Made by a program: the position numbers and the translations under genes. The notes beneath the pieces are model-generated. The model had not been told where the DNA came from and did not search any database. It worked only from the letters and a program-made list of their open reading frames with translations. DNA of 64,000 nt from Demetria terragena DSM 11295. GTDB lineage: Bacteria > Actinomycetota > Actinomycetes > Actinomycetales > Dermatophilaceae. Of the stretch, positions 50,504-59,040 are shown piece by piece (the first letter of the stretch is position 1; each line of letters begins with the position of its first letter). The stretch is taken from contig NZ_AQXW01000004.1 of NCBI RefSeq assembly GCF_000376825.1, positions 2,232,001-2,296,000 of the forward strand. Reading direction: 5' to 3'.

Positions 50504-51427
50504 GTGCCCATCCTCGACGACGTCACCCAGGCCATCGGTGGAACTCCCTTGGTGCGGATCAACCGCATCATTGACAGCGAGGCGACAGTCGCCGCCAAGC
50601 TGGAGTTCAACAACCCCGCCGCCTCGGTCAAGGACCGTATCGGCAAGGCCATCATTGAGGCCGCGGAGGAATCCGGCCAGTTGAAGCCCGGCGGCACGAT
50701 CGTCGAGGCGACCTCCGGCAACACCGGAATCGCCCTGGCGATGGTCGGTGCGGCGAAGGGCTACAAGGTGGTCCTCGCGATGCCGGAGACGATGAGCAAG
50801 GAGCGTCGCGCGCTGCTGCGGGCATACGGCGCAGAGCTGGTCCTGACGCCCGGTTCCGAAGGCATGAAGGGCGCGGTCGCCAAGGCCGAGGAGCTCGCCG
50901 CGGACGGGGCGGTGCTGGCGCGCCAGTTCGCGAACGAGGCCAACCCGGCGGTGCACCGCAAGACGACCGCCGAAGAGATCTGGAATGACACCGACGGCAA
51001 GGTCGACATCGTCGTCGCTGGCATCGGCACCGGTGGCACCATCACCGGCGTCGGCGAGGTGCTCAAGGAGCGCAAGCCGGGTGTGCAGATTGTCGCGGTC
51101 GAGCCAGAAGAGTCCCCGATCCTCAATGGCGGACAGCCTGGCCCGCACAAGATCCAGGGTATTGGCGCCAACTTCGTCCCCGAGATCCTCAACCGCGAGG
51201 TCTACGACGAGGTCATCGACGTCAACTTCGACACCGCGATCGAGTGGGCGCGCAAAGCTGCCACCCAGGAGGGCTTGCTGGTCGGTATCTCCTCTGGCGC
51301 GGCGCTGTCCGCGGCGGCTCAGGTCGCGGCGCGTCCCGAGAACGCTGGCAAGACCATCGTGGTCATCATCCCCAGCTTTGGCGAGCGGTACCTCTCGACG
51401 CCATTGTTTGAGGGTCTGGTCGACTAA
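50504..51427 (+). CDS. cysK: Cysteine synthase (O-acetylserine sulfhydrylase)
   Basis: A 307-residue PLP enzyme making cysteine from O-acetylserine and sulfide. The PLP Lys is K43 in [10 protein letters not shown]. The substrate loop [13 protein letters not shown], the phosphate-binding [13 protein letters not shown] and the C-terminal [13 protein letters not shown] are all standard CysK. The GTG start has a strong AAAGGAG site. Its TAA stop overlaps the cysE ATG (TAATG), so the two enzymes of the pathway are coupled and could form the cysteine synthase complex, for which CysE supplies a C-terminal Ile (present). Confidence 0.96.
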   Translation: MPILDDVTQAIGGTPLVRINRIIDSEATVAAKLEFNNPAASVKDRIGKAIIEAAEESGQLKPGGTIVEATSGNTGIALAMVGAAKGYKVVLAMPETMSKERRALLRAYGAELVLTPGSEGMKGAVAKAEELAADGAVLARQFANEANPAVHRKTTAEEIWNDTDGKVDIVVAGIGTGGTITGVGEVLKERKPGVQIVAVEPEESPILNGGQPGPHKIQGIGANFVPEILNREVYDEVIDVNFDTAIEWARKAATQEGLLVGISSGAALSAAAQVAARPENAGKTIVVIIPSFGERYLSTPLFEGLVD

Positions 51428-52050
51428 TGGTCATGGCCGGGGCGCTGCGCTCGGCGCCGGGGCGTGGCTCGCGTCTCGCGTCGGGCGTCAGTCGAGCGCG
51501 CGCGCGAGTACGCGAGGACGTCGACGCGGCAATGGAGCGTGACCCGGCCGCGGAGTCCCGGCTGGAGACGGTCCTGACCTCACCGGGGTTGCACGCGATC
51601 TGGTCCTACCGGGTGGCGCACACCATGTGGGAACGCGGAGACAAGTGGCGCCTTCCAGCGCGGCTCGTCGCACACGTAACTCGAGCGGCGACCGGCGTCG
51701 AAATTCACCCGGCTGCACAGATCGGTGACCGTTTTTTCATCGACCACGGTATGGGGGTCGTCATCGGCGCGACCGCCGAAGTGGGCGACGACGTCATGCT
51801 CTATCACGGGGTCACGCTGGGCGGTCGATCCCTGGCCAAGATCAAGCGGCACCCCACCCTCGCCAACGGCGTGACCGTCGGTGCAGGCGCTCGCATCCTC
51901 GGGCCGGTGCTCATCGGTGCTGGCTCGCAGATCGGCGCCAACGCCGTGGTGGTGAAGGATGTGCCAGCCAATTCCAGCGCCGTTGGCATTCCGGCCACCG
52001 TGCGCACGAACGCGCCACCCAGCTACGTCGACCCGGCGATCTACATCTGA
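51427..52050 (+). CDS. cysE: Serine O-acetyltransferase
   Basis: A 207-residue left-handed beta-helix acetyltransferase making O-acetylserine. It has a helical N-terminal region ([41 protein letters not shown]) and hexapeptide repeats with catalytic His residues in [31 protein letters not shown]. It ends AYI-type (PAIYI), whose terminal Ile inserts into the CysK active site in known complexes. It is the short EpsC/CysE type lacking the long N-terminal domain of the E. coli enzyme. A strong hairpin terminator follows. Confidence 0.95.
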   Translation: MVMAGALRSAPGRGSRLASGVSRARARVREDVDAAMERDPAAESRLETVLTSPGLHAIWSYRVAHTMWERGDKWRLPARLVAHVTRAATGVEIHPAAQIGDRFFIDHGMGVVIGATAEVGDDVMLYHGVTLGGRSLAKIKRHPTLANGVTVGAGARILGPVLIGAGSQIGANAVVVKDVPANSSAVGIPATVRTNAPPSYVDPAIYI

Positions 52051-52070
52051 GCTGAACCTGGCCACGACAT

Positions 52071-52110
52071 GCGGGAGCCCGCGTCACCCAATGGTGGCGC
52101 GGGCTCCCGC
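52071..52110. terminator. Strong hairpin between cysE and the HU gene
   Basis: Perfect 13-bp arms GCGGGAGCCCGCG and CGCGGGCTCCCGC enclose 14 nt that can extend the stem (CACC/GGTG). It is placed between convergent genes and lacks a clear U-tract. It probably ends both transcripts. Confidence 0.8.
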
Positions 52111-52126
52111 TGTCGAGATGGCGTAC

Positions 52127-52402
52127 TCAGCCCTTGGCGGCGGCCTTGAGCTTGCTGCCTGCGGTCACCTTGGCGGCCTTGGATGCAGCAATCTTGATCT
52201 CTTCGCCGGTCTGCGGGTTACGACCAGTACGAGCAGCGCGGTCCACGACCTCGATGGTCAGCAGTCCGGGCAGCTGGATCTTCTCACCGCGGCCGACGGC
52301 CTCGAGGATGACGTCGTTGAGTCCACCGATGACGGTGTTGGCGTCCTTGACGCTCACACCGGTCTTCTGCGCGATGGTGCTGGCGAGGTCACTGCGGTTC
52401 AT
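52127..52402 (-). CDS. hupB: HU-family DNA-binding protein
   Basis: A 91-residue nucleoid-associated protein. The start MNRSDLASTIAQKTGVSVKDANTVIGGLNDVILEAV forms the helical dimerisation part. GEKIQLPGLLTIEVVDRAARTGRNPQTGEEIKI contains the beta-arm with the G-R-N-P-Q-T-G DNA-intercalating motif. The Lys/Ala-rich C-terminus is short, not the long histone-like tail of mycobacterial HupB, so this is a plain HU. A leadered start (AAGGACAGGA upstream) and monocistronic placement fit a highly expressed gene. Confidence 0.95.
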   Translation of the reverse strand: MNRSDLASTIAQKTGVSVKDANTVIGGLNDVILEAVGRGEKIQLPGLLTIEVVDRAARTGRNPQTGEEIKIAASKAAKVTAGSKLKAAAKG

Positions 52403-52623
52403 GGATTTGTGTCCTGTCCTTGGGTACGTGGTCTAGATGTCGAGCCACAATCGGGCCCGTTATGCCGAAACTACGCTAGATCACGCGGAATCTCGCGTTC
52501 TGCAGGCCCGGAGTGTCCGTGTGTCGTGCCGATCCGATACGCATGAGGCGAGTGGTGCTGATGTCAGTCATGGGGGGATGCGATGGGGTCGTAGACTGTC
52601 CGCCGTCCCGTCCTGCGGGATCG

Positions 52624-52713
52624 GGAGGGCTCGCATAGTGGCCTAGTGCGGCGGTCTTGAAAACCGCTAAGTCGGTAGCCCCGGCTTCGTGGGTTCGAAT
52701 CCCACGCCCTCCG
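52624..52713 (+). tRNA. tRNA-Ser (anticodon TGA)
   Basis: A 90-nt class II tRNA. The acceptor GGAGGGC pairs with GCCCTCC and the discriminator is G; CCA is not encoded. The anticodon stem GCGGT/ACCGC holds loop CTTGAAA, giving TGA. A long variable arm and the T-arm GTGGGTTCGAATCCCAC are present. Confidence 0.95.
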
Positions 52714-52768
52714 CTGTTGCTCTGAGGCGCGACATCGTTGTCATGGTGTCGCGCCTCAGGGCGTTTCG

Positions 52769-53323
52769 TTACACGCAGGTGAGGGTGGGAGATCCAAGCA
52801 GGACGTCATCACCGGCTGGCGGCCCGAGAAAAGACAGCGAGACGGTCACGGCCAATGTCGCGGTGGCAAACTCATCCGGCTCGAAGACGTGCACGAGCGT
52901 GCCAGGGTTGGGCTGCTCCGTGGTGAAGGTCGTGGACTGAGCACCCGATCCGAACCCGTCTGTCAGCTGGACAGTGAGGGTCCGCGGCGAGTCAGTCGTC
53001 CAGGTCAAGACCGGGAAACTGATCTGATAGCTGCGGCCCGGTTCGAGCGCGATCTCCAGTTCGGTTCGCGCGAAAGCGAAGAGCTCGTCAGGGTCAGCGT
53101 CTGCCGATGCGCCAAAGGTGTCGCCGACAAAGCCGACGAAGCCGGTAGAGGTGTCGAAGCCCGAGGGATTCGGGTCAGACCACTCGCCGCGGAACGCGAC
53201 CGATGGAAGGGGTGGACACGAGGCGGCGTCTGCGCGTGCTTTCGGCAACACGACCATCGCTGGGATGGTCCACGTTGTGCGTGTCACCACGCGGCGAGTG
53301 ACGCCTTGCGGTTCGGACATCAT
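52769..53323 (-). CDS. Exported protein of unknown function with Tat-like signal
   Basis: A 184-residue protein. The N-terminus MMSEPQGVTRRVVTRTTWTIPAMVVLPKARADAAS follows the actinobacterial pattern of a twin-arginine leader with W-T-V/I-P, but the hydrophobic core is short and contains charges, so export is uncertain. The rest looks like a single beta-sandwich: FRGEWSDPNPSGFDTSTGFVGFVGDTF, RSYQISFPVLTWTTDSPRTLTVQLTDG, then FATATLAVTVSLSFLGPPAGDDVLLGSPTLTCV. The two Cys (in AASCPP and the C-terminal LTCV) could pair. Start ATG 53323 or 53320; the ribosome-binding site lies inside a small hairpin. Function unknown. Confidence 0.65.
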   Translation of the reverse strand: MMSEPQGVTRRVVTRTTWTIPAMVVLPKARADAASCPPLPSVAFRGEWSDPNPSGFDTSTGFVGFVGDTFGASADADPDELFAFARTELEIALEPGRSYQISFPVLTWTTDSPRTLTVQLTDGFGSGAQSTTFTTEQPNPGTLVHVFEPDEFATATLAVTVSLSFLGPPAGDDVLLGSPTLTCV

Positions 53324-53338
53324 GAAGGTTCCACCTTC
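53324..53338 (-). promoter_or_regulatory. Hairpin enclosing the ribosome-binding site of the exported-protein gene
   Basis: GAAGGT-TCC-ACCTTC is a perfect inverted repeat immediately before the start codon. In the mRNA the AAGGTGG Shine-Dalgarno-like sequence would sit in this stem and be partly hidden. Confidence 0.45.
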
Positions 53339-53491
53339 GGGTCAGCCCGTGAATCACTGACTTTTCGCCCCGGGCTCCTCGTGGCGGGCACCCATGAACC
53401 AGGAGGAACTTGTCTCACCATACGGGACGGCGCGACCAGAGATCCTAGTGCTGGCCCCCACCAATGATGAAGACCGCGCGTCAGTCGGCTT

Positions 53492-54808
53492 TCATGACGC
53501 GCGCTGTCGTAGCAGATCGAGAATCAGCGCGGCGGTCCAACTGAACTGTCGCGTGCCGTGGCCCGCGCCCGTCCAGGGGTTGACGTACTCGGGGAAGTCC
53601 TCGGCCAAGGCGATGTCGACTGCCTCGTCGAGGCCGCTCTGCATCACGTCGGGTGCTCCGTGCTCGCGCAGCCCGGCGTGCAGCAGCCACGTCATGTTGA
53701 ACCACGCCGGCCCGCGCCAGTAAAGGCCCGGGTCCAGATCGGGTGCCGTGGCGTCATAACTGGGCGCCATCACAGGCGGACGTATCCCCGCGATGCTGAG
53801 GAACCGCTCGCCTTGCAGTGTGGCCACCAAGGTCGCTGCTCGCGACTCACCGAGGACGTCTGCCGGGAGGAGCAATGGCAGGAGACCTCCGACGGTGGCC
53901 TTCTCGATGACATCACCAGTGCGGCGGTCGCGTGCACCGTACGCACCGAAGTCCGGGCACCACAGCATGTCCATCGCGGTCGTGATGCGCCCCGCTTCGG
54001 CGCGGTGCGGGGCGCCGTCTTTGCCGAGGGTCTCGGCGATGTCGGCCAGCGCGATCTCCGAGCGCGCCCAGAGGGCATTGGTCGTCGGATCCTCGACGAC
54101 AAATGGGTGGTCCACGTCGGCGTCGTCGCACGCGTGGTCGCGATATCGCTCCGCGAGCCAGAAGTACTTGCCGTACTCCCGTCCGCTCGGCCGCTCGCTT
54201 GCCGCCGCATGGCGCAGATCAGGCCGCTCCAATGGGCTCTGCGGTGTCGCGGGCACCTCGGCGAGGGCCTCGTCCCACAACGGTGAGTTGTCCGTCCCCG
54301 ACTCCCAGGGGTGCACGATCGTCGCCAGGCCGGTGTCCGCCGCCCGCCGTGTCCGCAGATAGCGATGCCACGCCACCAAACGGGGGTATGCCCGCTCCAA
54401 GAAGCGGCGACGCTCGGACTCCTGCGGGTCCTGGGTGTGGACCAGCCACACCGCCCATGCGTGGATCGGGGGCTGGATCAGCCCCGTCGTAGGCACGGGC
54501 GGACTTCCGGCCTGGTCCGCCGAGCGCCAGAACTCCGCGCTCGGCGCGTAGTCGTCGTCGCGGCGGGTGTCGTAGACGATCTGCGGGATCCGCCCGTCGG
54601 CCCACTGGCCCGACAGCAGGCTGTCGAGTTCCCGTTGCGCGCGACGCGGCGACAGGTGCCGCAGCCCAATCGAGATGAACGCTGAGTCCCAGCTCCATTG
54701 GTGGGGATAGAGTCCGGTCGCTGGCACGGTGTATGCGCCAGTCCAGTTGCGGCGCAAGACGATTGACGCCCGGACTTCCGGCATTGCGCTCGGTGGCATG
54801 ACCGTCAT
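53492..54808 (-). CDS. MGH1/GH63-like glycoside hydrolase
   Basis: A 438-residue (alpha/alpha)6-barrel enzyme related to mannosylglycerate hydrolase and trehalase-like families. Signature segments are LYPHQWSWDSAFISIGLRHLSPRRAQREL at the start, LIQPPIHAWAVWLVH, HPWESGTDNSPLWDEAL with a catalytic Asp, and YWRGPAWFNMTWLLHAGL plus GTRQFSWTAALILDLL at the end. No signal peptide, so it acts on an intracellular glycoside, fitting the sugar importer nearby. The start overlaps the isomerase stop by ATGA. The exact glycoside is not predictable. Confidence 0.85.
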   Translation of the reverse strand: MTVMPPSAMPEVRASIVLRRNWTGAYTVPATGLYPHQWSWDSAFISIGLRHLSPRRAQRELDSLLSGQWADGRIPQIVYDTRRDDDYAPSAEFWRSADQAGSPPVPTTGLIQPPIHAWAVWLVHTQDPQESERRRFLERAYPRLVAWHRYLRTRRAADTGLATIVHPWESGTDNSPLWDEALAEVPATPQSPLERPDLRHAAASERPSGREYGKYFWLAERYRDHACDDADVDHPFVVEDPTTNALWARSEIALADIAETLGKDGAPHRAEAGRITTAMDMLWCPDFGAYGARDRRTGDVIEKATVGGLLPLLLPADVLGESRAATLVATLQGERFLSIAGIRPPVMAPSYDATAPDLDPGLYWRGPAWFNMTWLLHAGLREHGAPDVMQSGLDEAVDIALAEDFPEYVNPWTGAGHGTRQFSWTAALILDLLRQRAS

Positions 54809-55617
54809 CGCAGGTACCGCCGCAGCATCGGAGGCGCCGTCGGCAACACGTCCTTCGCCGGGCCAGACAGTCGTGACTCGACCGCGATTGGCCCGGTGTA
54901 GCCGCCTGCCCGCAGGGTCGCCATCTCCAACGCCCAGTCCACGTGTCCCGCGCCGGGCTCGAGCCCGTTGGAATCGGAGGCCTGCACGTGCGCGACGAGG
55001 TCCAGTGTGTCGCCGAGCGCCGCTGCAGGATCGGCTTCTTCGATGTTCAGGTGGAAGGTATCGGCCACCAGCCGGAAGGCCGGGTTGTCCACCGCGCGGC
55101 ACAGGTCTGCACCCTGCGCAAGGGTGTTGACCATGTGATCCTCGTAGCGATTCAGCGGCTTCAGCAGGATCAGCGTGCCGACGGCGGCGGCGTGCTCAGC
55201 GAGTTGACCGAAGGCATCAATCAACTGGGCGCGGTCGCCTGCGGGGGAGCGTGGCGGCTCGAACGGCGGAAGCAGTCGGGAGAACATGCCATGGGACGCG
55301 GGCGTCACCGCGCCGACCCCGCCGATCTGCGCCATGACCGACAGTTGGGAGGTCAGTTGTCGGATGGCATCCCGTGCTAGGCCCTGGTCGAAGGCCCCGA
55401 CGAAGTGCGACATCTCGACACAGGCCGTCGGTATGACGGCCCCGTTGGCGCGAGCGCGCGTCAACTCCGGCAGGCGCGCCTCGAAAGAGAAGTCGCCCTG
55501 CGCGCGCAGTTCGAGACCGTCGAATCCCCATGATCGGGCGACGGCGAACTTCTCCTCGACGTCCCGCCCCGGGACGTGCTGCTCCTGGACGAGGATCGGG
55601 TTGGTGAACTCGCTCAC
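54805..55617 (-). CDS. TIM-barrel sugar phosphate isomerase/epimerase
   Basis: A 270-residue protein of the xylose-isomerase-like AP-endonuclease-2 family. Metal-binding and substrate motifs are visible: WGFDGLELRAQG, TLILLKPLNRYEDHMVNTL (with K-P replacing the more usual E-P), FRLVADTFHLNIEEADP with the D-x-x-H metal ligands, and AHVQASDSNGLEPGAGHVDW. Such enzymes isomerise or epimerise keto-sugars or inositols. The GTG start at 55617 overlaps the stop of the truncated dehydrogenase remnant. It is encoded with the glycosidase and divergent from the importer. Confidence 0.85.
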   Translation of the reverse strand: MSEFTNPILVQEQHVPGRDVEEKFAVARSWGFDGLELRAQGDFSFEARLPELTRARANGAVIPTACVEMSHFVGAFDQGLARDAIRQLTSQLSVMAQIGGVGAVTPASHGMFSRLLPPFEPPRSPAGDRAQLIDAFGQLAEHAAAVGTLILLKPLNRYEDHMVNTLAQGADLCRAVDNPAFRLVADTFHLNIEEADPAAALGDTLDLVAHVQASDSNGLEPGAGHVDWALEMATLRAGGYTGPIAVESRLSGPAKDVLPTAPPMLRRYLR

Positions 55618-55736
55618 GCCGCCAGCACCACCTGGAAAGCAGCGGGTTCAGCGTCGAGGATCTCGACGCGGTGAGGTGCGGAAAAGCGCACGACGTTGGT
55701 CACGACGTTGGTCCGTTCCCGGCCGCGGACGGCCAT
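55614..55736 (-). pseudogene. N-terminal remnant of a zinc-binding dehydrogenase
   Basis: A 40-residue frame with ATG 55736. It reads TNVVRFSAPHRVEILDAEPA, which matches, from memory, the first ~25 residues of sugar-type zinc-binding alcohol dehydrogenases found in such clusters. It then diverges (AFQVVLAA) and stops at a TGA that overlaps the isomerase GTG start. About 300 residues with all zinc and NAD sites are missing. The tidy GTGA junction suggests an internal deletion that fused the gene start to its old or a neighbouring end. It may still act as a short translated leader coupled to the isomerase. Confidence 0.55.
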
Positions 55737-55754
55737 TTGATGATCGGAGGATGT

Positions 55755-55786
55755 GCAACTTCAGCATACTTGATATGCAAAAGTGC
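55755..55786. promoter_or_regulatory. Operator-like imperfect palindrome between the divergent sugar genes
   Basis: A perfect core GCATA-CTTGA-TATGC (55764-55778) extends imperfectly to about 32 bp (GCAACTTCAGCATA on the left, TATGCAAAAGTGC on the right). It lies between the leftward isomerase/glycosidase genes and the rightward importer, in an AT-rich patch. It is the natural candidate for the ROK regulator binding site. Confidence 0.65.
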
Positions 55787-55844
55787 TAACGTGCGGTCCG
55801 CGACATGACGAAGTGCGACCTATCCGCGACACAGGAGGCGGCAC

Positions 55845-57251
55845 ATGAGAAGAGACCATGGGAGCGGAGCTGGCCGACGGCGAGCCGCGGCGGTGGCACT
55901 CGCGGTGGGCGTGGCGGCAGGGGCCGGCGCGTGCGCCCCGGCGTCCGAGACAGAGTCCGACACGTTGGTGGTCTGGTCCCTGGAGAACCTGCCTGACCGG
56001 GTCGCCGCGACCAAGGCCAATCTCAAAAAGTTCACCAAGAAAACGGGGATCAAGGTCGAACTGGTCGCCGTCGACGAAGCGCAAGTGCCCTCCCTGATCC
56101 AGTCTGCGGTGCTCTCGGACACGCTGCCGGACATCATCGGCTCGCTGTCGTTGTCATACGTCCGGCAACTGCACGGTCTGGGTCTCCTCGACACCAAGAC
56201 CAGCGGGTCGGTCGTAGCCGACCTGGGCTCCACAACCTTCGAGAAGTCCGCGCTGGAGTTGACTCGGGACGGCAGTCAGCAGTTGGCGGTGCCCTCCGAC
56301 GCGTGGACCCAAATCCTCATCTACCGCAAGGACCTCTTCCGCAAGGCGGGCCTGAAGCCGCCGACGACATACGACGCAATCCGCACTGCCGCGCAAAAAC
56401 TGAACACCAAAGGCCGGTTCGGAATCACCTTGGCGACCGATCCCGCCGATGTGTTCACCACGCAGACGTTCGAGTCGATGGCCCTGAGCAACGGCTGTCA
56501 ACTCGTCACGGGCAAGGGCGAGGTTGCCTTGAACTCCCCGCCCTGCCAAGAGACCTGGAATTTCTACGGGGAGCTCGCCACGAAGCGATCGCCTAAGGGA
56601 ACCCAGTCCGTGGACTCCACCCGCGCGAGCTATTTCAACGGCGACGCCGCCATGACGATCTGGTCGACCTTCATCCTCGATGAGCTGGCCGGGCTACGCA
56701 ACGACGCCGCGCCCGCCTGTGATCAGTGCGAGGACGACCCGGAGTGGCTCGCGAAGAACTCCGGGGTGGTAACCGCCATCGGCGGACCGGACAAACCGCA
56801 AGGCACGACCTATGGCGAGGTCACGTCCTGGTCGATCATGGAAGGCGCGAAGGCCGCGGACTCGAGCAAACTGGTGCGGTACATGCTCTCCGAGGGCTAC
56901 ACCGACTGGCTGGGCATGGCCCCGGAGGGCAAGTTCCCGGTCCGCACCGGTGACGCCGACAACCCCAAGCGCTTCACCAACGCCTGGGCTGACCTCAAAG
57001 CGGGTGTCGACACCAAGAAGCCGCTTTCAGAGGTCTACGACCCGCAGACCATCAGTCAGCTGGGCTCGGTCGCGCAGCGCATCGACCGCTGGGCCATCGC
57101 TGAGGGCCAGGGCGGCCTGCTCGGCCCGGTGAGCTCGCAGCTGCCGATCTCCAAGACGGTCAGCGAACTCGGGTCGGGAGCGCTAAACCCGACGGGAGCC
57201 GCCCGAACGGCGCAGCAGGACGTCGTGACGATCCAGGAGGCGAACGACTGA
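55845..57251 (+). CDS. Sugar ABC transporter binding lipoprotein (SBP family 1)
   Basis: A 468-residue lipoprotein. The signal has an RR-containing basic start (GRRRAAAVALAVGVAAGAG) and lipobox AGAC with Cys30. The mature domain begins TLVVWSLENLPDRVAATKANLKKFTKKTGIKVELV, then LPDIIGSLSLSYV and VPSDAWTQILIYRKDLFRKAGLKPP, which are standard family-1 carbohydrate binders. A clear AGGAGG site precedes the ATG. It heads an operon of five genes joined by short overlaps or a 6-bp gap. Ligand unknown; an oligosaccharide or glycoside matching the adjacent glycosidase is likely. Confidence 0.88.
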   Translation: MRRDHGSGAGRRRAAAVALAVGVAAGAGACAPASETESDTLVVWSLENLPDRVAATKANLKKFTKKTGIKVELVAVDEAQVPSLIQSAVLSDTLPDIIGSLSLSYVRQLHGLGLLDTKTSGSVVADLGSTTFEKSALELTRDGSQQLAVPSDAWTQILIYRKDLFRKAGLKPPTTYDAIRTAAQKLNTKGRFGITLATDPADVFTTQTFESMALSNGCQLVTGKGEVALNSPPCQETWNFYGELATKRSPKGTQSVDSTRASYFNGDAAMTIWSTFILDELAGLRNDAAPACDQCEDDPEWLAKNSGVVTAIGGPDKPQGTTYGEVTSWSIMEGAKAADSSKLVRYMLSEGYTDWLGMAPEGKFPVRTGDADNPKRFTNAWADLKAGVDTKKPLSEVYDPQTISQLGSVAQRIDRWAIAEGQGGLLGPVSSQLPISKTVSELGSGALNPTGAARTAQQDVVTIQEAND

Positions 57252-58171
57252 TGTCGACGATGTCTCTCCGGCGCCGAGCGCCGTCCTCCAACGCCCGTCA
57301 GGAGAATCGCGACGGGCTGCTGATGATCGCCCCCACAACGATCATCATCGGGATCATCATCATCGTCCCGATCCTGTGGAATGTCGTGCTCGCCTTCCAG
57401 GACAGCTCGCTGCGGACTATCGCCGAGGAGGGGCTGACCGGCTCGCCCACGCTCGACAACGTGATCGGCGTGCTCACCTCCCGCGGGTTCTGGTCTTCAC
57501 TCCTGACGACGGTCATTTACTCGGTCGGTGCCACCGTCGGATCGATCGCGCTCGGGCTCGCCGCCGCGCTGGCCTTCCGGCGGCCCTTCCCCGGGCGTGG
57601 ACTGATGCGAGCGGCGATGCTGCTGCCGTACGTCGCGCCCGTCGTGGCAGTTGCGTTCGTCTGGAAGGTCCTGCTCAACCCGCAGTACGGCCTGATCAAC
57701 TCCTGGGGCACGACGTACTTCGGGTGGGACGAGCCGATCGACTTCCTCGGCCAAGAACCGTTCGCGCTGTTGACGGTGATCGGGTTCGAGGTCTGGCGCT
57801 ACTTCCCGTTTGCCTTCATGTTCCTCACCGCACGGTTGGTGGCGCTGCCCGCCGACGTGGAGGAGGCTGCCAAGGTCGATGGCGCTTCGCCGTCCCAGTC
57901 CTTCCGACACGTGGTGCTGCCGCAGCTCATGCCGACTATCGCGCTGCTGGCACTGCTGCGCCTCATCATGGCGTTTAACAAATTCGACGACGTCTATCTG
58001 CTGACCGGTGGTACGGCCGGGACCGAGATCGCGCCGGTCCGGGTCTACGACCAACTCACCGGGAACCTCGACATCGGTGGCGCCGCCGCCAACGCCCTGG
58101 TGCTGGCAGTAATCCTGGCCCTGTTCCTGGTGGCCTACATGCGCTTCCTCGGACGAAAGGAGCAGTCGTGA
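57251..58171 (+). CDS. Sugar ABC transporter permease (MalF type)
   Basis: A 306-residue permease with six helices. It opens NRDGLLMIAPTTIIIGIIIIVPILWNVVLAFQDSSL, has GRGLMRAAMLLPYVAPVVAVAFVWKVLLNPQYGLIN, and the EAA loop EEAAKVDGASPSQSFRHVVLPQLMPTI. The ATG overlaps the binding-protein stop by one base (TGATG). It forms the channel with the next gene product. No ATPase gene accompanies them, so a shared MsmK/MsiK-type ATPase encoded elsewhere is expected. Confidence 0.92.
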   Translation: MSTMSLRRRAPSSNARQENRDGLLMIAPTTIIIGIIIIVPILWNVVLAFQDSSLRTIAEEGLTGSPTLDNVIGVLTSRGFWSSLLTTVIYSVGATVGSIALGLAAALAFRRPFPGRGLMRAAMLLPYVAPVVAVAFVWKVLLNPQYGLINSWGTTYFGWDEPIDFLGQEPFALLTVIGFEVWRYFPFAFMFLTARLVALPADVEEAAKVDGASPSQSFRHVVLPQLMPTIALLALLRLIMAFNKFDDVYLLTGGTAGTEIAPVRVYDQLTGNLDIGGAAANALVLAVILALFLVAYMRFLGRKEQS

Positions 58172-59034
58172 ATCGGCACGCCCTAGAGATGCGGCTGTGG
58201 CCGGTCCTGCGATGGGTTCTTATCGTCGGGCTCGTACTCATCACCGTGTTCCCGTTTTTCTACATGGTGCTGCTCAGCTTTGTCCCGATCGAGCAGTTGC
58301 TTCAGCATCCGGAGCGGCTGTGGGTTCCGTTCGATCAACTCACGACCGAGACCTACGCCGAGGTGCTGCGCAGTGAAGACGATGGCGGCCAAGGCTTTGC
58401 GCAGTTCATGCGCAACTCGGCACTCGTCGCGGTGGGTTGCACTGTCCTGACCTTGCTCGTGGTCATCCCGGGCGCGTACGCCGTTGCGCGGCTGCGTTTC
58501 CGCGGTCGCCGCTTCATGGGTGGACTGTTCCTAGCCGTCTACCTGTTCCCCGCGATCGTCATCGCCATCCCACTCTTCGTCGGATTCTCCAGGGTCGGGC
58601 TCGGGACGTCGTTGGTTGGCCTGGTGCTGGTCTACATCGCCCTGACCGTGCCGGTGTCGATCCACATGCTGCGGTCCTACTTCGAGACGATCCCGGTGTC
58701 GATCGACGAGGCGGCCACACTGGACGGCGCCAGCCGTTGGACCACTCTGACTCGCATCACGGTGCCCCTGGCGATGCCGACGATCATGTCGACGGCGTTG
58801 TTCATCTTCATGATTGCCTGGAACGAGTTGCTCTTCGCACTGCTGTTCCTGGTGACCGACCGGGATACCTGGACCGTCTCGCTCGGGCTGACCCAACTGT
58901 CTAACGGCATCGAGGTCTCCAAGACCGTCCTGATGGCCGGGTCGGTGCTGCTCACCGTGCCTGTGGTGCTGCTGTACGGTCTGGCCGAGCGAGCGTTGAC
59001 CGAAGGCCTGACGGCCGGAGCCGATAAGGGGTGA
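58168..59034 (+). CDS. Sugar ABC transporter permease (MalG type)
   Basis: A 288-residue permease. LRWVLIVGLVLITVFPFFYMVLLSFVP is helix one and GGLFLAVYLFPAIVIAIPLFVGF a middle helix. The EAA loop is DEAATLDGASRWTTLTRITVPLAMPTIMSTAL. The GTG start overlaps the previous stop (GTGA). It ends six bases before the ROK regulator gene, so the regulator is in the same operon. Confidence 0.92.
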   Translation: MNRHALEMRLWPVLRWVLIVGLVLITVFPFFYMVLLSFVPIEQLLQHPERLWVPFDQLTTETYAEVLRSEDDGGQGFAQFMRNSALVAVGCTVLTLLVVIPGAYAVARLRFRGRRFMGGLFLAVYLFPAIVIAIPLFVGFSRVGLGTSLVGLVLVYIALTVPVSIHMLRSYFETIPVSIDEAATLDGASRWTTLTRITVPLAMPTIMSTALFIFMIAWNELLFALLFLVTDRDTWTVSLGLTQLSNGIEVSKTVLMAGSVLLTVPVVLLYGLAERALTEGLTAGADKG

Positions 59035-59040
59035 AGCCGG

